This document shows positions 20,442 to 28,465 of a DNA stretch of 64,000 bases, in pieces. The stretch is taken from assembly GCA_017880865.1 (NCBI GenBank), contig JADGRL010000004.1, forward strand, positions 35,511-99,510, given 5' to 3'. The first letter of the stretch is position 1. Every line of letters starts with the position of its first letter. The notes under the pieces are model-generated. The model worked only from the letters and a program-made list of their open reading frames with translations. It was not told where the DNA came from and did no database searches. A program made the position numbers and the translations under genes. The DNA comes from Gallionella sp. GTDB taxonomy: Bacteria; Pseudomonadota; Gammaproteobacteria; Burkholderiales; Gallionellaceae.

Positions 20442-21331
20442 CAAAACTTTCGCAATACGATGAAGTCGGCAAGTTCACGCAAACGCTGTGCGGAATCGCC
20501 GAATTCAGCCAGTGTTTCCAATGCTTCCCTGTGCAGGCGACTAGCCATGTTTCGAGCCTCATTTATTCCCAGCAGGCTGACGTAAGTCGGCTTGTCGTTG
20601 TCGGCATCCTTGCCCGCCGTCTTGCCCAGCGTGGCGGTATCCGCCTCGCAGTCCAGCACATCGTCCACCACCTGAAACGCCAGTCCGATCAGCTTGCCGA
20701 AACGATCAAGCTGGGCTAATTGCGCAGGCGAGACAGAACCGCATTGCGCGCCCAGCATCACCGCCGCACGGATCAACGCGCCGGTCTTGTGGATGTGCAT
20801 GAATTCCAGTTCAGGGAGTGTGAGCGACTTGCCCACGCTGGAAAGATCGATCGCCTGCCCGCCCGCCATGCCGCGCGATCCTGTGGCCACCGCCAGCAGC
20901 TTGATCATTTCCAGCTGGCTGGCCGCGTCAGCGCTCAAACGATGTTCCGCGAGCAGCTGAAATGCCAGCGTTTGCAGGCTGTCGCCGACCAGCAACGCGG
21001 TCGCATCATCATATTGCACATGGCAGGTCGGTTTGCCACGGCGCAACACATCGTCATCCATGCACGGCATGTCGTCATGCACCAGCGAATAGGCGTGGAT
21101 CAGTTCGACCGCTGCCGCCGCGATATTGACACGCTTGACATCCGCACCCACCAGCTCGCCTGCGGCAAACGCCAGCAACGGTCGCACGCGTTTGCCGCCG
21201 TCCAGCACCGCGTAGCGCATCGCCTCATGCAAGCGCTGCGGGGCGACTTCAGCACGCGGCAACAGCTCGCGCAACACGCCCTCGAAGCGCACCTGATGGG
21301 CCGCGATCCAGCCTTGAAAATCAGAGGCCAT
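20441..21331 (-). CDS. ispA: Farnesyl diphosphate synthase
   Basis: Head-to-tail prenyl transferase making farnesyl diphosphate. The first Asp-rich motif is [16 protein letters not shown], the second is [18 protein letters not shown] at 21331 gives 296 aa and starts right after the xseB stop (TAAGATG); the ATG at 21352 chosen by the track overlaps xseB and adds seven residues. The xseB-ispA-dxs order is widespread in proteobacteria. Confidence 0.95.
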   Translation of the reverse strand: MASDFQGWIAAHQVRFEGVLRELLPRAEVAPQRLHEAMRYAVLDGGKRVRPLLAFAAGELVGADVKRVNIAAAAVELIHAYSLVHDDMPCMDDDVLRRGKPTCHVQYDDATALLVGDSLQTLAFQLLAEHRLSADAASQLEMIKLLAVATGSRGMAGGQAIDLSSVGKSLTLPELEFMHIHKTGALIRAAVMLGAQCGSVSPAQLAQLDRFGKLIGLAFQVVDDVLDCEADTATLGKTAGKDADNDKPTYVSLLGINEARNMASRLHREALETLAEFGDSAQRLRELADFIVLRKF

Positions 21332-21332
21332 C

Positions 21333-21575
21333 TTAATTTTGCCCAGCGTCATTATTCGTTGAGAAATCTTTCAGCACGCCGTCTTCCAGCACGCGCACCT
21401 GCTGCTGCGCGTCTTCAAGACGGGTGCGGCAGAACGACAACAGCTCCGCGCCGCGTTTATAAGCCGCCAGCGAATCTTCCAGCGACAAATTGCCCGCCTC
21501 CATATCGGCGACGATTTGCTCAAGCTCGGCCATGGACGATTCGAAGCCCGGCGTTTTTTGCGATTTACCAGCCAT
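21333..21575 (-). CDS. xseB: Exodeoxyribonuclease VII small subunit
   Basis: An 80-aa helical protein with the family core FESSMAELEQIVADMEAGNLSLEDSLAAYKRGAELL. It works with XseA in degrading single-stranded DNA. AGAGG precedes the start at a suitable distance. It heads the xseB-ispA-dxs run. Confidence 0.95.
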   Translation of the reverse strand: MAGKSQKTPGFESSMAELEQIVADMEAGNLSLEDSLAAYKRGAELLSFCRTRLEDAQQQVRVLEDGVLKDFSTNNDAGQN

Positions 21576-21743
21576 AAAAAACCTCTATTTGTGGATACCG
21601 CTATAAATACAAACTCAAATCATGATGAAACCACGGGTGGGACTGAGCGATACCGTGTCGTGACGGGGTTTTGATTTAGCGAGCTACCCTTGAGAAAGAC
21701 CGGCATTTTACCCAACGCACTCCGACTGAGCCAATTTTTGTTG

Positions 21744-21751
21744 CCCCCCCC
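21744..21751. repeat. C8 homopolymer in the xseB/Rieske-oxygenase intergenic region
   Basis: Eight C residues in a row, about 57 bases upstream of the Rieske oxygenase ATG. The remaining 232-base divergent spacer holds no gene I can support. Confidence 0.6.
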
Positions 21752-21808
21752 ATTAATTTCGGGGACAATCCCTAACTTACGTCGCATCAGAATATAGAAT
21801 ATTAAGGC

Positions 21809-22906
21809 ATGTCCGATATCGCCCTCATCAATCAACTCACCCCGGCTCAGGTTCAACCGCCGCTAGACTGGTACTTTAACCCCAAGGCGCTGGAAGCAGA
21901 GCAGCGCCTGCTATTCGAGCAAGGGCCGAATTACGTCGGGCATGAGCTGATGGTTCCCAATCTGGGCGACTATCAGGTGTTGGCCGGCGAGGCACAGATG
22001 CTGGTGCGCAATCCGAACGGCGTGGAGCTGCTCAGCAACATCTGCCGCCACCGTCAGGCCACGATGCTGCAAGGGCGCGGCAACGCGCAACACATCGTCT
22101 GCCCGCTGCATCGCTGGACTTATGAAACCAACGGGAAGCTGCTCGGCGCGCCGCACTTCCCCGAAAATCCCTGCCTGCATCTGAACAAATCGCCGCTGCA
22201 AAACTGGAACGGCCTGCTGTTCTCGGGCAAGCGCGACATCGCAAAAGACCTAGCCCGAGTCGGCGTGATGCAGGAAATCGACTTCTCCGGCTACATGCTC
22301 GATCGCGTGCAAGTGGACGAATACGCGTTCAACTGGAAGACCTTCATCGAGGTGTATCTGGAAGACTACCATGTCGTGCCGTTCCATCCGGGCCTAGGCA
22401 ACTTCGTCGATTGCGACGATCTGAAATGGGAATTCGGCGAACAGTACAGCGTGCAGACCGTCGGCATCCGTAACGGCTTGCGCAAGACCGGCAGCGATGT
22501 GTACGGCAAATGGCAGGAACAAGTGTTGCGCTATCACGGCGGCAAGCTGCCCAAATACGGCGCGATCTGGCTGACCTATTACCCCAACATCATGGTCGAG
22601 TGGTATCCGGGCACGCTGGTCGTCAGCACCCTGGTGCCGCGCGGCGTGGATGCCTGCACCAACATCGTCGAGTTTTATTACCTCGAAGACATCGTTCTGT
22701 TCGAGCGCGAATATGTCGAAGCCGAACAGAAAGCCTATAACGAAACCGCCGTCGAGGACGACATCATTTGTCTCAGGATGCATCAGGGACGAAAATCGCT
22801 GTACCAGCGCGGCATCGAAGAACACGGCCCCTACCAGTCGCCCACCGAAGACGGCATGCTGCACTTTCACGAGTACCTGCGCCGCAATCTGAGTTCTCAT
22901 CTCTAA
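21809..22906 (+). CDS. Rieske 2Fe-2S aromatic-ring-hydroxylating oxygenase alpha-subunit-like protein
   Basis: A 365-aa two-domain oxygenase. The Rieske domain ligands are in ICRHRQATML and CPLHRWTYE (CxH and CxxH) near residues 78-100. The mononuclear iron ligands are in LEDYHVVPFHPG (D-x2-H-x4-H) near residue 188, with a further acidic residue towards the C-terminus (EDDIICLRMHQG). No beta subunit or reductase is adjacent, though a suitable reductase lies at 7.4 kb. The substrate is unknown; relatives act on aromatics, choline-type amines and carotenoids. Confidence 0.85.
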   Translation: MSDIALINQLTPAQVQPPLDWYFNPKALEAEQRLLFEQGPNYVGHELMVPNLGDYQVLAGEAQMLVRNPNGVELLSNICRHRQATMLQGRGNAQHIVCPLHRWTYETNGKLLGAPHFPENPCLHLNKSPLQNWNGLLFSGKRDIAKDLARVGVMQEIDFSGYMLDRVQVDEYAFNWKTFIEVYLEDYHVVPFHPGLGNFVDCDDLKWEFGEQYSVQTVGIRNGLRKTGSDVYGKWQEQVLRYHGGKLPKYGAIWLTYYPNIMVEWYPGTLVVSTLVPRGVDACTNIVEFYYLEDIVLFEREYVEAEQKAYNETAVEDDIICLRMHQGRKSLYQRGIEEHGPYQSPTEDGMLHFHEYLRRNLSSHL

Positions 22907-22916
22907 ACCATTCCGC

Positions 22917-23771
22917 ATGGGCGCGTTGTGGATGCTGGTCGCCAGTTTGCTGTTCGCCTGCATGGGGGTGTTCGTCAAACTCGGCGCAGCGTATTTCTCT
23001 CATATTGAGCTGGTGTTCTACCGCTCGTTCTTCGGCTTGGTGCTGGTCTTTCTGATCATGCGTTCACAGTGCGTCGGCGTGGCCACACACTATTGGCGCG
23101 CCCACCTGTGGCGCGGCATTTCCGGCTCGCTCGCGCTGGCGCTGTTCTTCTACTGCATCACCGTACTGCCACTCGCCACCGCCGTCACGCTCAACTACAC
23201 CGCGCCGCTGTTTCTCACGCTGCTGACGATACTGGTGTTCAAGGATAAATTTCATCTGCCGCTGACCCTCGCGATCGCGCTCGGATTCGGCGGCGTGGTA
23301 CTGCTGCTGCACCCGACGTTGCAACGCGATCAACTGCTGCCCGGCCTGCTCGGCCTGATCTCCGGCTTGCTCGCCGCAGTCGCCTATCTCAACGTCAAAC
23401 AACTCGGCGTCATCGGCGAACCGGAAACGCGTACCGTATTTTATTTCAGCCTGATCGCCACGATCGGCAGCGGCGTGTGGATGCTGTTCGGCACGACGCA
23501 TACCATCACCCCACAAGGCGCAGCTATCCTGTTAGGTCTGGGCGGCACCGGCACCTTGGCGCAACTCGCGATGACCCGCGCCTATCGCATCGGAAACACG
23601 CTGGTGGTCGGCAGTCTGGCGTACAGCACTATCATATTCGCCAGCCTGTTCGGCATGATGCTGTGGCATGAAATATTGCCGCTGACCAGTTGGCTGGGCA
23701 TGGCTCTCATCATCGCGGGTGGTGTGTTAAGCTTACGCCTGACACCCAAACACCCGTCTCAAAAACCATAA
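22917..23771 (+). CDS. EamA/DMT-family transporter
   Basis: A 284-aa integral membrane protein with ten predicted hydrophobic helices in two EamA repeats (for example GALWMLVASLLFACMGVFVK at the N-terminus and the later GLGGTGTLAQLAMTRAY). DMT proteins export metabolites or amino acids. It follows the Rieske gene by 10 bases, so the two are probably cotranscribed. The substrate is unknown. Confidence 0.85.
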   Translation: MGALWMLVASLLFACMGVFVKLGAAYFSHIELVFYRSFFGLVLVFLIMRSQCVGVATHYWRAHLWRGISGSLALALFFYCITVLPLATAVTLNYTAPLFLTLLTILVFKDKFHLPLTLAIALGFGGVVLLLHPTLQRDQLLPGLLGLISGLLAAVAYLNVKQLGVIGEPETRTVFYFSLIATIGSGVWMLFGTTHTITPQGAAILLGLGGTGTLAQLAMTRAYRIGNTLVVGSLAYSTIIFASLFGMMLWHEILPLTSWLGMALIIAGGVLSLRLTPKHPSQKP

Positions 23772-23783
23772 GCGAGCAGAAAA

Positions 23784-24131
23784 ATGATCACCATCGAACA
23801 AACCGAAAACCTCGTCAACATCGCCGTGCTGGGCGAATTCACGATCGCCGACTTCAAGACGTTTGAAGAGCAGTCCTTATACAAACTGAAATTCCCCGGC
23901 GAACTGAACCTGCTGCTCGACCTGCGCGCGATGGTCAGCTACACCGTGGACGTGGCCTGGGAAGACATCAAATTCTTCAAGCGCGAACACGACCACGACT
24001 TCAGCAAAATCGCCATCGTCACCGACAACCAGTGGATCACCTGGGCAGCTTGGCTGTCGCGCACCTTCATCAATGCCGACATGCGCGTGTTTGCCGATTA
24101 CAAAGAAGCGCAGGCCTGGGTTCAAGGTTAA
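23784..24131 (+). CDS. SpoIIAA-like / STAS-SEC14 small cytosolic protein
   Basis: A 115-aa protein with the pattern of the SpoIIAA-like family: an N-terminal beta strand pair, GELNLLLDLRAM, WEDIKFFKREHDHDFSKIAIVTDNQWITW and a C-terminal VFADYKEAQAWV. The function of this family is poorly known; structures resemble lipid-binding or STAS domains. It is 12 bases downstream of the EamA gene and looks like the last gene before the cassette-like region. Confidence 0.75.
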   Translation: MITIEQTENLVNIAVLGEFTIADFKTFEEQSLYKLKFPGELNLLLDLRAMVSYTVDVAWEDIKFFKREHDHDFSKIAIVTDNQWITWAAWLSRTFINADMRVFADYKEAQAWVQG

Positions 24132-24169
24132 AAAAATCAGGCGGGCACGCTTCAGGGTGGCTACCTTAC

Positions 24170-24176
24170 GTTAGAG
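24170..24176 (+). repeat. attC-like R' core (GTTAGAG) at the left edge of the cassette array
   Basis: ACGTTAGAG just before the first cassette ORF matches the integron core GTTRRRY at six of seven positions. It has no full fold upstream that I can draw; it marks the left boundary of the array. Confidence 0.5.
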
Positions 24177-24186
24177 AGCAAACATA

Positions 24187-24492
24187 ATGCTCATGGAATT
24201 TGCTCGGAATATTAGCAATGGCGCTCATCTCTACTGGCATCGCCGTATTTCCACATACCCTATTCGTTGGCTCGTGCTTCTTTTTGCGTTTTGTGTCGTG
24301 GAGGTACTTTTGGTCGCTGTCGTTAGCGGTGAGTTTGCGCTTGCGTGGTTTGCGATTGGGGTAAGTTTTTTGGTCGGTGACATCACCACTCTAATCAAAA
24401 TAGCGAGGTGTCGTAATTGCGGGTTTGTCGTTGTGCCTGCTCCAACGTATCGTAAAGCGTGCCCGTCGTGCGGTCACATAATGCAACCATGA
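24187..24492 (+). CDS. Cassette ORF 1: two-helix membrane protein with a zinc ribbon
   Basis: A 101-aa protein of unknown family. Two hydrophobic segments (about residues 27-45 and 48-66) precede a C-terminal four-cysteine knuckle, CRNCGF...CPSCGH, likely a zinc ribbon on the cytoplasmic side. It begins 11 bases after a GTTAGAG core and is followed by an attC-like site, which is the layout of an integron gene cassette with one promoterless ORF. Confidence 0.65.
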   Translation: MLMEFARNISNGAHLYWHRRISTYPIRWLVLLFAFCVVEVLLVAVVSGEFALAWFAIGVSFLVGDITTLIKIARCRNCGFVVVPAPTYRKACPSCGHIMQP

Positions 24493-24502
24493 GCGCAGGG
24501 CT

Positions 24503-24566
24503 CTCTACCCCCGCGGTCAAGCTAGACTGCGCTGATAAAGCCCAGCGCAGCCCCTTCACGTTAGAC
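24503..24566 (+). repeat. attC-like recombination site 1
   Basis: Ends with a perfect R' core GTTAGAC (24560-24566). An 8-bp perfect stem CTGCGCTG/CAGCGCAG (24527-24534, 24543-24550) forms the middle. The expected partner R'' near 24503 reads CTCTACC, five of seven matches to GTCTAAC. GGTCAAG and CTTCAC give the imperfect L-type pairing. This is the structure of an integron attC. Confidence 0.7.
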
Positions 24567-24586
24567 CACAGTACGAAACCTATGCC

Positions 24587-24934
24587 ATGTCGATAAACTG
24601 GAAAACACGCTCACCTTTTTTTGGGCTCATACTCATACTGATACTGCAATTGGCATTTTCTGTAAGTTGTTTCTATTTTCATTACAAGTTTCAAGCCATC
24701 GCCACTAATCGAGCCGCAGCAAACGAAAGGCTAGAAACGAAGTTTCACGACATCAATTGTGATCGTATCAATAAGGAAGCCGTCATCGAAGTGATAAAGG
24801 GTTCTGTTACAGATGCAGAAAGCATTTCAGAGCTTTTTTTATATTGCGGTATTTTTATTGGTTGGACAGCTGGCTTTGCTTTGTTATCGCTTCTCAGTCT
24901 AAGAAAGAAATATGTTGCGAATAGTCCAGTCTAA
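24587..24934 (+). CDS. Cassette ORF 2: two-helix membrane protein, unknown
   Basis: A 115-aa protein of unknown family with an N-terminal hydrophobic helix (about residues 10-30), a charged middle part with one Cys in HDINCDRINKE, and a second helix (about 82-104) before a short Lys/Arg tail. The DNA is visibly more AT-rich than the flanking housekeeping genes. The TAA stop lies inside the R'' core of the following attC, typical of compact cassettes. Confidence 0.6.
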   Translation: MSINWKTRSPFFGLILILILQLAFSVSCFYFHYKFQAIATNRAAANERLETKFHDINCDRINKEAVIEVIKGSVTDAESISELFLYCGIFIGWTAGFALLSLLSLRKKYVANSPV

Positions 24935-24985
24935 CCCTGCGCTCAAGCGGGACTGCGCAAGAGCGCGCAGCTTAGCTCGTTAGAG
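24929..24985 (+). repeat. attC-like recombination site 2 (best preserved)
   Basis: 57 bases from R'' GTCTAAC (perfect RYYYAAC) to R' GTTAGAG (six of seven). The inner stem is CTGCGC/GCGCAG around AAGA, and GCTCAAGC can pair with GCTTAGC leaving one unpaired C, like the extrahelical bases that orient attC recombination. The CTCAAGCGGGACTG stretch is close to the commonly seen attC left arm. Confidence 0.8.
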
Positions 24986-25013
24986 TTACGGGACTATTTG
25001 AGGCGCTATCAAA

Positions 25014-25379
25014 ATGAAAAAACTTCTGTGGTTTAACGCAATTGTGACGGTGTTTTTTCTCCTCACCTCGCTAGGTATCTACGGATGGTGGAATTTTACC
25101 GCCTCACGACCACTCCTAAAACAGCTTCCGCAAGTCACAATCGAGAACGCCAAAACGATGACGGATTTGGATCATTTGCGAAAATTAAATCTTCTATTGA
25201 TCGACAAAAGTCGAATAGAGGTCGCTGGAATAAACGATGTTATAGAGAAATCTGTGAAAGCAAATGAAAGCCTTGCGCAAATGGTATTCATTCTTTTCCT
25301 AGTGAACAGCGTTTGGCTGTATCGGTTGCTGCATGCTCAGCCCCTTAATAAATCCGGCGATGATAGCTCTAACGCTTAA
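25014..25379 (+). CDS. Cassette ORF 3: membrane protein, unknown
   Basis: A 121-aa protein of unknown family: an N-terminal hydrophobic helix (about residues 6-25), a charged soluble stretch, and a second helix near residues 88-106 (MVFILFLVNSVWLYRLL). The overall plan, two helices around a charged loop, resembles cassette ORF 2, but I see no clear sequence repeat between them. It starts 28 bases after attC-like site 2. Confidence 0.6.
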   Translation: MKKLLWFNAIVTVFFLLTSLGIYGWWNFTASRPLLKQLPQVTIENAKTMTDLDHLRKLNLLLIDKSRIEVAGINDVIEKSVKANESLAQMVFILFLVNSVWLYRLLHAQPLNKSGDDSSNA

Positions 25380-25410
25380 ACGGAACTGGATACGCAGCCC
25401 CTCAATTTAA
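25367..25410 (+). repeat. attC-like recombination site 3, apparently truncated
   Basis: CTCTAAC (25367-25373, six of seven to GTCTAAC) overlaps the end of cassette ORF 3, then TTAAACGGAACTG and GCAGCCCCTCA follow as in attC arms. No GTTRRRY core closes it; AATTTAAAC appears instead. It looks like a decayed or recombined right end. Confidence 0.55.
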
Positions 25411-25413
25411 ACA

Positions 25414-25421
25414 CCCCCCCC
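25414..25421. repeat. C8 homopolymer upstream of the methyltransferase gene
   Basis: Eight C residues 13 bases before the methyltransferase ATG, at the right end of the cassette array. The position between the array and the start codon could affect translation if its length varied. Confidence 0.55.
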
Positions 25422-25434
25422 TGAGAAACATAAA

Positions 25435-25983
25435 ATGACCCCAATACTTATTTTCGCCTTCGTTTCAGTCTTTTTTGTGTTTGTTTCCAGGAAGACGCTG
25501 CTCCGCCTTCAGTCGCACGGCTTCTACCGGTTCTTTGCGTGGGAGTGTATCGCGGCGCTGGTCTTGCTCAATTTTCCGCATTGGGTAAAAAATCCGTTCT
25601 CCCTGCTCCAGATCATTTCATGGCTGCTTATCGCCGCTTCCGTCTTTCTGGTGGTTCATGGCGTGCGCCTGCTTCAGATGATCGGCAAACCCGATCAGAA
25701 CCGATCTGATACCGAGTTGCTGGAATTTGAAAAAACCACTCAGCTGGTTACGGTGGGCGCCTACAAATACATCCGCCATCCGCTCTATGCTTCACTGCTG
25801 TTTCTCGCGTGGGGTGCTTTTCTTAAAGACCCCTCATGGATCGGCCTGCTGCTGGCCTCTATCGCTTCGTTTTTCCTGCTCCTGACCGCCAAGAGCGACG
25901 AATCCGAATGTCTGCGGCATTTCGGGAGCACGTATCAAACCTATATGCAGGGAACCAAAAAGTTTATTCCTTTCATCTTTTAA
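25435..25983 (+). CDS. Membrane methyltransferase of the isoprenylcysteine methyltransferase/PEMT fold
   Basis: A 182-aa protein with about five hydrophobic helices. The family's C-terminal SAM-binding motif is clear: GAYKYIRHPLYASLL followed by ESECLRHFGSTYQTYM (E..F...Y..Y). Bacterial members are mostly uncharacterised; some methylate lipids or quinone-related substrates. It follows the last attC-like site, so it may be the right flank of the array or a fourth cassette with a lost site. Confidence 0.78.
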   Translation: MTPILIFAFVSVFFVFVSRKTLLRLQSHGFYRFFAWECIAALVLLNFPHWVKNPFSLLQIISWLLIAASVFLVVHGVRLLQMIGKPDQNRSDTELLEFEKTTQLVTVGAYKYIRHPLYASLLFLAWGAFLKDPSWIGLLLASIASFFLLLTAKSDESECLRHFGSTYQTYMQGTKKFIPFIF

Positions 25984-26035
25984 AAGAACCCGATGGGCCA
26001 GCATTGCCCATTACTCCAAAATTTCTCCGCAAAAC

Positions 26036-26060
26036 AAAAAACCCGCTCTCGCGGGTTTTT
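26036..26060 (-). terminator. Intrinsic terminator after rpmG
   Basis: Stem ACCCGC/GCGGGT with loop TCTC, flanked by A5 and T5. It follows rpmG on the minus strand and could also stop plus-strand transcription from the methyltransferase gene. Confidence 0.85.
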
Positions 26061-26085
26061 CTTTGTACAACTAAGCCAGCCTGAA

Positions 26086-26244
26086 TTACTTCAGCTTGGT
26101 TTCCTTGTACATGACATGCTTGCGTGCCTTAGGATCGTATTTCTTCATTTCAAGCTTTTCAGGCGTGGTGCGCTTGTTTTTGGTCGTGGTGTAGAAATGA
26201 CCAGTGCCGGCACTGGATTCAAGTTTGATTTTTTCGCGAGCCAT
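26086..26244 (-). CDS. rpmG: 50S ribosomal protein L33
   Basis: Absent from the ORF track because it is short. The minus strand reads [20 protein letters not shown] and ends [11 protein letters not shown], 52 aa, an L33 of the type lacking zinc-binding cysteines. AGGAG stands seven bases before the ATG. It follows rpmB by 11 bases, the usual rpmB-rpmG order. Confidence 0.96.
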   Translation of the reverse strand: MAREKIKLESSAGTGHFYTTTKNKRTTPEKLEMKKYDPKARKHVMYKETKLK

Positions 26245-26255
26245 TTTTTATCTCC

Positions 26256-26492
26256 TTAAACGTTTACGCCACGGGCGCGTACTTCAACCAGCACCGCGTC
26301 GATACCATTCTTGTCGATGGTGCGCAGCGCTGCATTAGTCAAGCGCAAGCTGACCCAGCGGTTTTCGCTCTCGACCCAGAAGCGGCGACGTTGCAGATTC
26401 GGCAAGAAACGACGCTTGGTTTTATTGTTTGCGTGGGAAATATTGTTTCCCGACATCGGGCCTTTGCCCGTCACTTGACATACACGTGCCAT
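26256..26492 (-). CDS. rpmB: 50S ribosomal protein L28
   Basis: A 78-aa ribosomal protein that begins [34 protein letters not shown], the family signature. The zinc-type CxxC pair is missing, as in other proteobacterial copies. First gene of the rpmB-rpmG pair. Confidence 0.97.
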   Translation of the reverse strand: MARVCQVTGKGPMSGNNISHANNKTKRRFLPNLQRRRFWVESENRWVSLRLTNAALRTIDKNGIDAVLVEVRARGVNV

Positions 26493-26525
26493 AGCTCTAC
26501 TCCAACCAATTTCAAAAGAGCGCGG

Positions 26526-26531
26526 ATTCTA
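26526..26531 (-). promoter_or_regulatory. -10 element of the rpmB promoter
   Basis: TAGAAT on the minus strand followed by CCGCGCTC, 34 bases before rpmB. It matches the discriminator pattern of the other housekeeping promoters here. Confidence 0.45.
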
Positions 26532-26585
26532 CCTAATGAATCGGGAATGATCAACCTGAATTTTCAGCAAGGGTGACGTGACTCC

Positions 26586-26625
26586 CTGTAATCAATCTGC
26601 AACACAGCCTTAACCCAACTGAAAC
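26586..26625 (+). promoter_or_regulatory. Pho-box array upstream of the EAL/GGDEF gene
   Basis: Four 7-mers with an exact 11-base period: CTGTAAT, CTGCAAC, CCTTAAC, CTGAAAC, separated by 4 bases each. PhoB binds CTGTCAT-type direct repeats with this period. A -10-like TATGCT begins at 26636, ten bases after the last repeat, which is the usual Pho promoter geometry. Assignment to PhoB is by motif only. Confidence 0.6.
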
Positions 26626-26671
26626 ATCCGGGAATTATGCTGCCGCGCATCCCACTCACAGGATATTTACG

Positions 26672-28465
26672 ATGAAAACGCTTCAGGACATACTACAGCA
26701 GCGCAACCTCTCTGCACTCTTCCAGCCGATCATGGACATTTCCAGCGGCACGTTTCTGGGCTTTGAGGGGCTGATACGCGGCCCGGCCAATAATCCGCTG
26801 CATTCGCCCATCAACCTGTTCGGCGCAGCCAAACAACAAGGGCTTTCACTGGAAGTTGAAATGTTGTGCAGACAGATTGTGCTGGAGTCCTTTGCCGCCC
26901 AAAATTTGCCCGGACATCTGTTCCTGAATGTCAGCCCGGAAGCGTTGACGCACCCCAGCTTTAAAAACGGACAGACTCTGTCCTACCTTGAAAATCTCGG
27001 CATCGACCCGAAACGGGTCATCATCGAAATCACCGAGAATCAGCCCACCTTCGATTTTGCGGGGATGCGCAATGCACTGCTGCACTACCGCAGCATGGGC
27101 TTCCAGATTGCAATCGACGATCTGGGCGAAGGCTTTTCGAGTTTGCGCTTGTGGTCTGAATTGCGTCCCGAATTTGTAAAGATAGACATGCATTTCGTGC
27201 AGGGCGTCAATTCCGACCCGCTCAAACAACAATTTCTGCGATCGATTCAAAGCATCGCGCTGAGCTCCGGCACACAAGTAATCGCGGAAGGCATCGAGTC
27301 GGCTGCCGAATTCAAATTCATCCGCGATATCGGGATCGCCTGCGGTCAGGGTTATTTCATTGCACGCCCCAATCACGTTCCGCCATTGAACGCATCCGCC
27401 GAAGTCGGGTGTCTGATCAACACGAACCACCCCGCAGAGCAACCCTATAGCAATGTCCGCAGCGTCACGGTCGAAACTATCTTGCGTTATGTTGAGCCCG
27501 TCCAGCCGGAAACCGAGATTGAAAAAATATTCGCCCAGTTTACCGAAGATAAAAACTTGCGCGCCCTGCCTGTCGTTAAAAATGGACGTCCGGTCGGATT
27601 GATCAACCGTTATGAGTTCGTGGACAACCTGGCCCAGCCATACCGCCGCGAACTGCTCTGCAAAAAACCTTGCTCGGACATGATGAATGCGCTGCCCTTG
27701 CTGGTGGAGAAATCGACGCCTATCCATGAATTGAGCGGGTTTTTGAGTGAATCAGAAATCCGGCATTTTACCGACGGCTTCATCATCACCGAGCAAGGCC
27801 GCTACATCGGGATCGGCTCGGGACAAGACCTGCTGCGCGAAATCACCAAGGCGCAGATCGAAACCGCGCGCTATGCCAACCCGCTGACCTTATTGCCCGG
27901 CAATGTCCCGATCAATGAGCACATCGAGCATTTGCTTCAATCCGAAAAATCATTCTCCGTCTGTTATGGTGACCTCGATAACTTCAAGCCCTTCAACGAT
28001 GTGTGCGGCTATCGCAAAGGTGACGAGTTGATCCAATTCACCGGCAAGCTGCTCGGCACTTTCTGCGACCCGGTGCACGATTTTATCGGCCATATCGGCG
28101 GTGACGATTTCATTATGGTTCTGCAAAGCCCGGATTGGGAGCAACGTTGCAATCAGGCACTGTCCGCTTTTGCGCGCACCTCAACGGCACTGTTCGACAA
28201 AGATCACCGCTCGGTCGGCGGTTATCTGAGCGGCGATAGACAAGGTCGCACCGTTCATCATCCGCTGCCCACGCTCTCGATCGGCGTAATCCGGGTTAAC
28301 CCGGAATTTTTCAGTTCGCACCATGAGGTGGCCGAAGCCGCCACGTCCGCAAAAAAAATGGCCAAGGAAAAACTCGGCAATAGTCTGTTCATCGAACGGC
28401 GTCGTCTGCACCCACACCAGATGGTAGAAAATCAACTCGATACTTTGGAGGTTCATTATGGATAA
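26672..28465 (+). CDS. c-di-GMP protein with EAL, CBS-pair and GGDEF domains
   Basis: A 597-aa cytoplasmic protein without membrane helices. EAL domain, about residues 5-240: the signature is EGLIRG, and the catalytic set appears intact (FLNVSP, IIEITEN, IAIDDLGEG, FVKIDM, VIAEGIE, GQGYF), so phosphodiesterase activity is likely. Residues about 265-385 look like a CBS pair, a possible ligand sensor. The C-terminal GGDEF domain carries GGDDF and DLDNFKPFND; no RxxD inhibitory site is visible. The gene overlaps the acyltransferase gene by 8 bases and is preceded by Pho-type repeats. Confidence 0.88.
   Translation: MKTLQDILQQRNLSALFQPIMDISSGTFLGFEGLIRGPANNPLHSPINLFGAAKQQGLSLEVEMLCRQIVLESFAAQNLPGHLFLNVSPEALTHPSFKNGQTLSYLENLGIDPKRVIIEITENQPTFDFAGMRNALLHYRSMGFQIAIDDLGEGFSSLRLWSELRPEFVKIDMHFVQGVNSDPLKQQFLRSIQSIALSSGTQVIAEGIESAAEFKFIRDIGIACGQGYFIARPNHVPPLNASAEVGCLINTNHPAEQPYSNVRSVTVETILRYVEPVQPETEIEKIFAQFTEDKNLRALPVVKNGRPVGLINRYEFVDNLAQPYRRELLCKKPCSDMMNALPLLVEKSTPIHELSGFLSESEIRHFTDGFIITEQGRYIGIGSGQDLLREITKAQIETARYANPLTLLPGNVPINEHIEHLLQSEKSFSVCYGDLDNFKPFNDVCGYRKGDELIQFTGKLLGTFCDPVHDFIGHIGGDDFIMVLQSPDWEQRCNQALSAFARTSTALFDKDHRSVGGYLSGDRQGRTVHHPLPTLSIGVIRVNPEFFSSHHEVAEAATSAKKMAKEKLGNSLFIERRRLHPHQMVENQLDTLEVHYG

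Noticed and set aside
24100-26000. Integron integrase gene
   Set aside because: No tyrosine-recombinase ORF occurs near the attC-like sites or elsewhere in the window.
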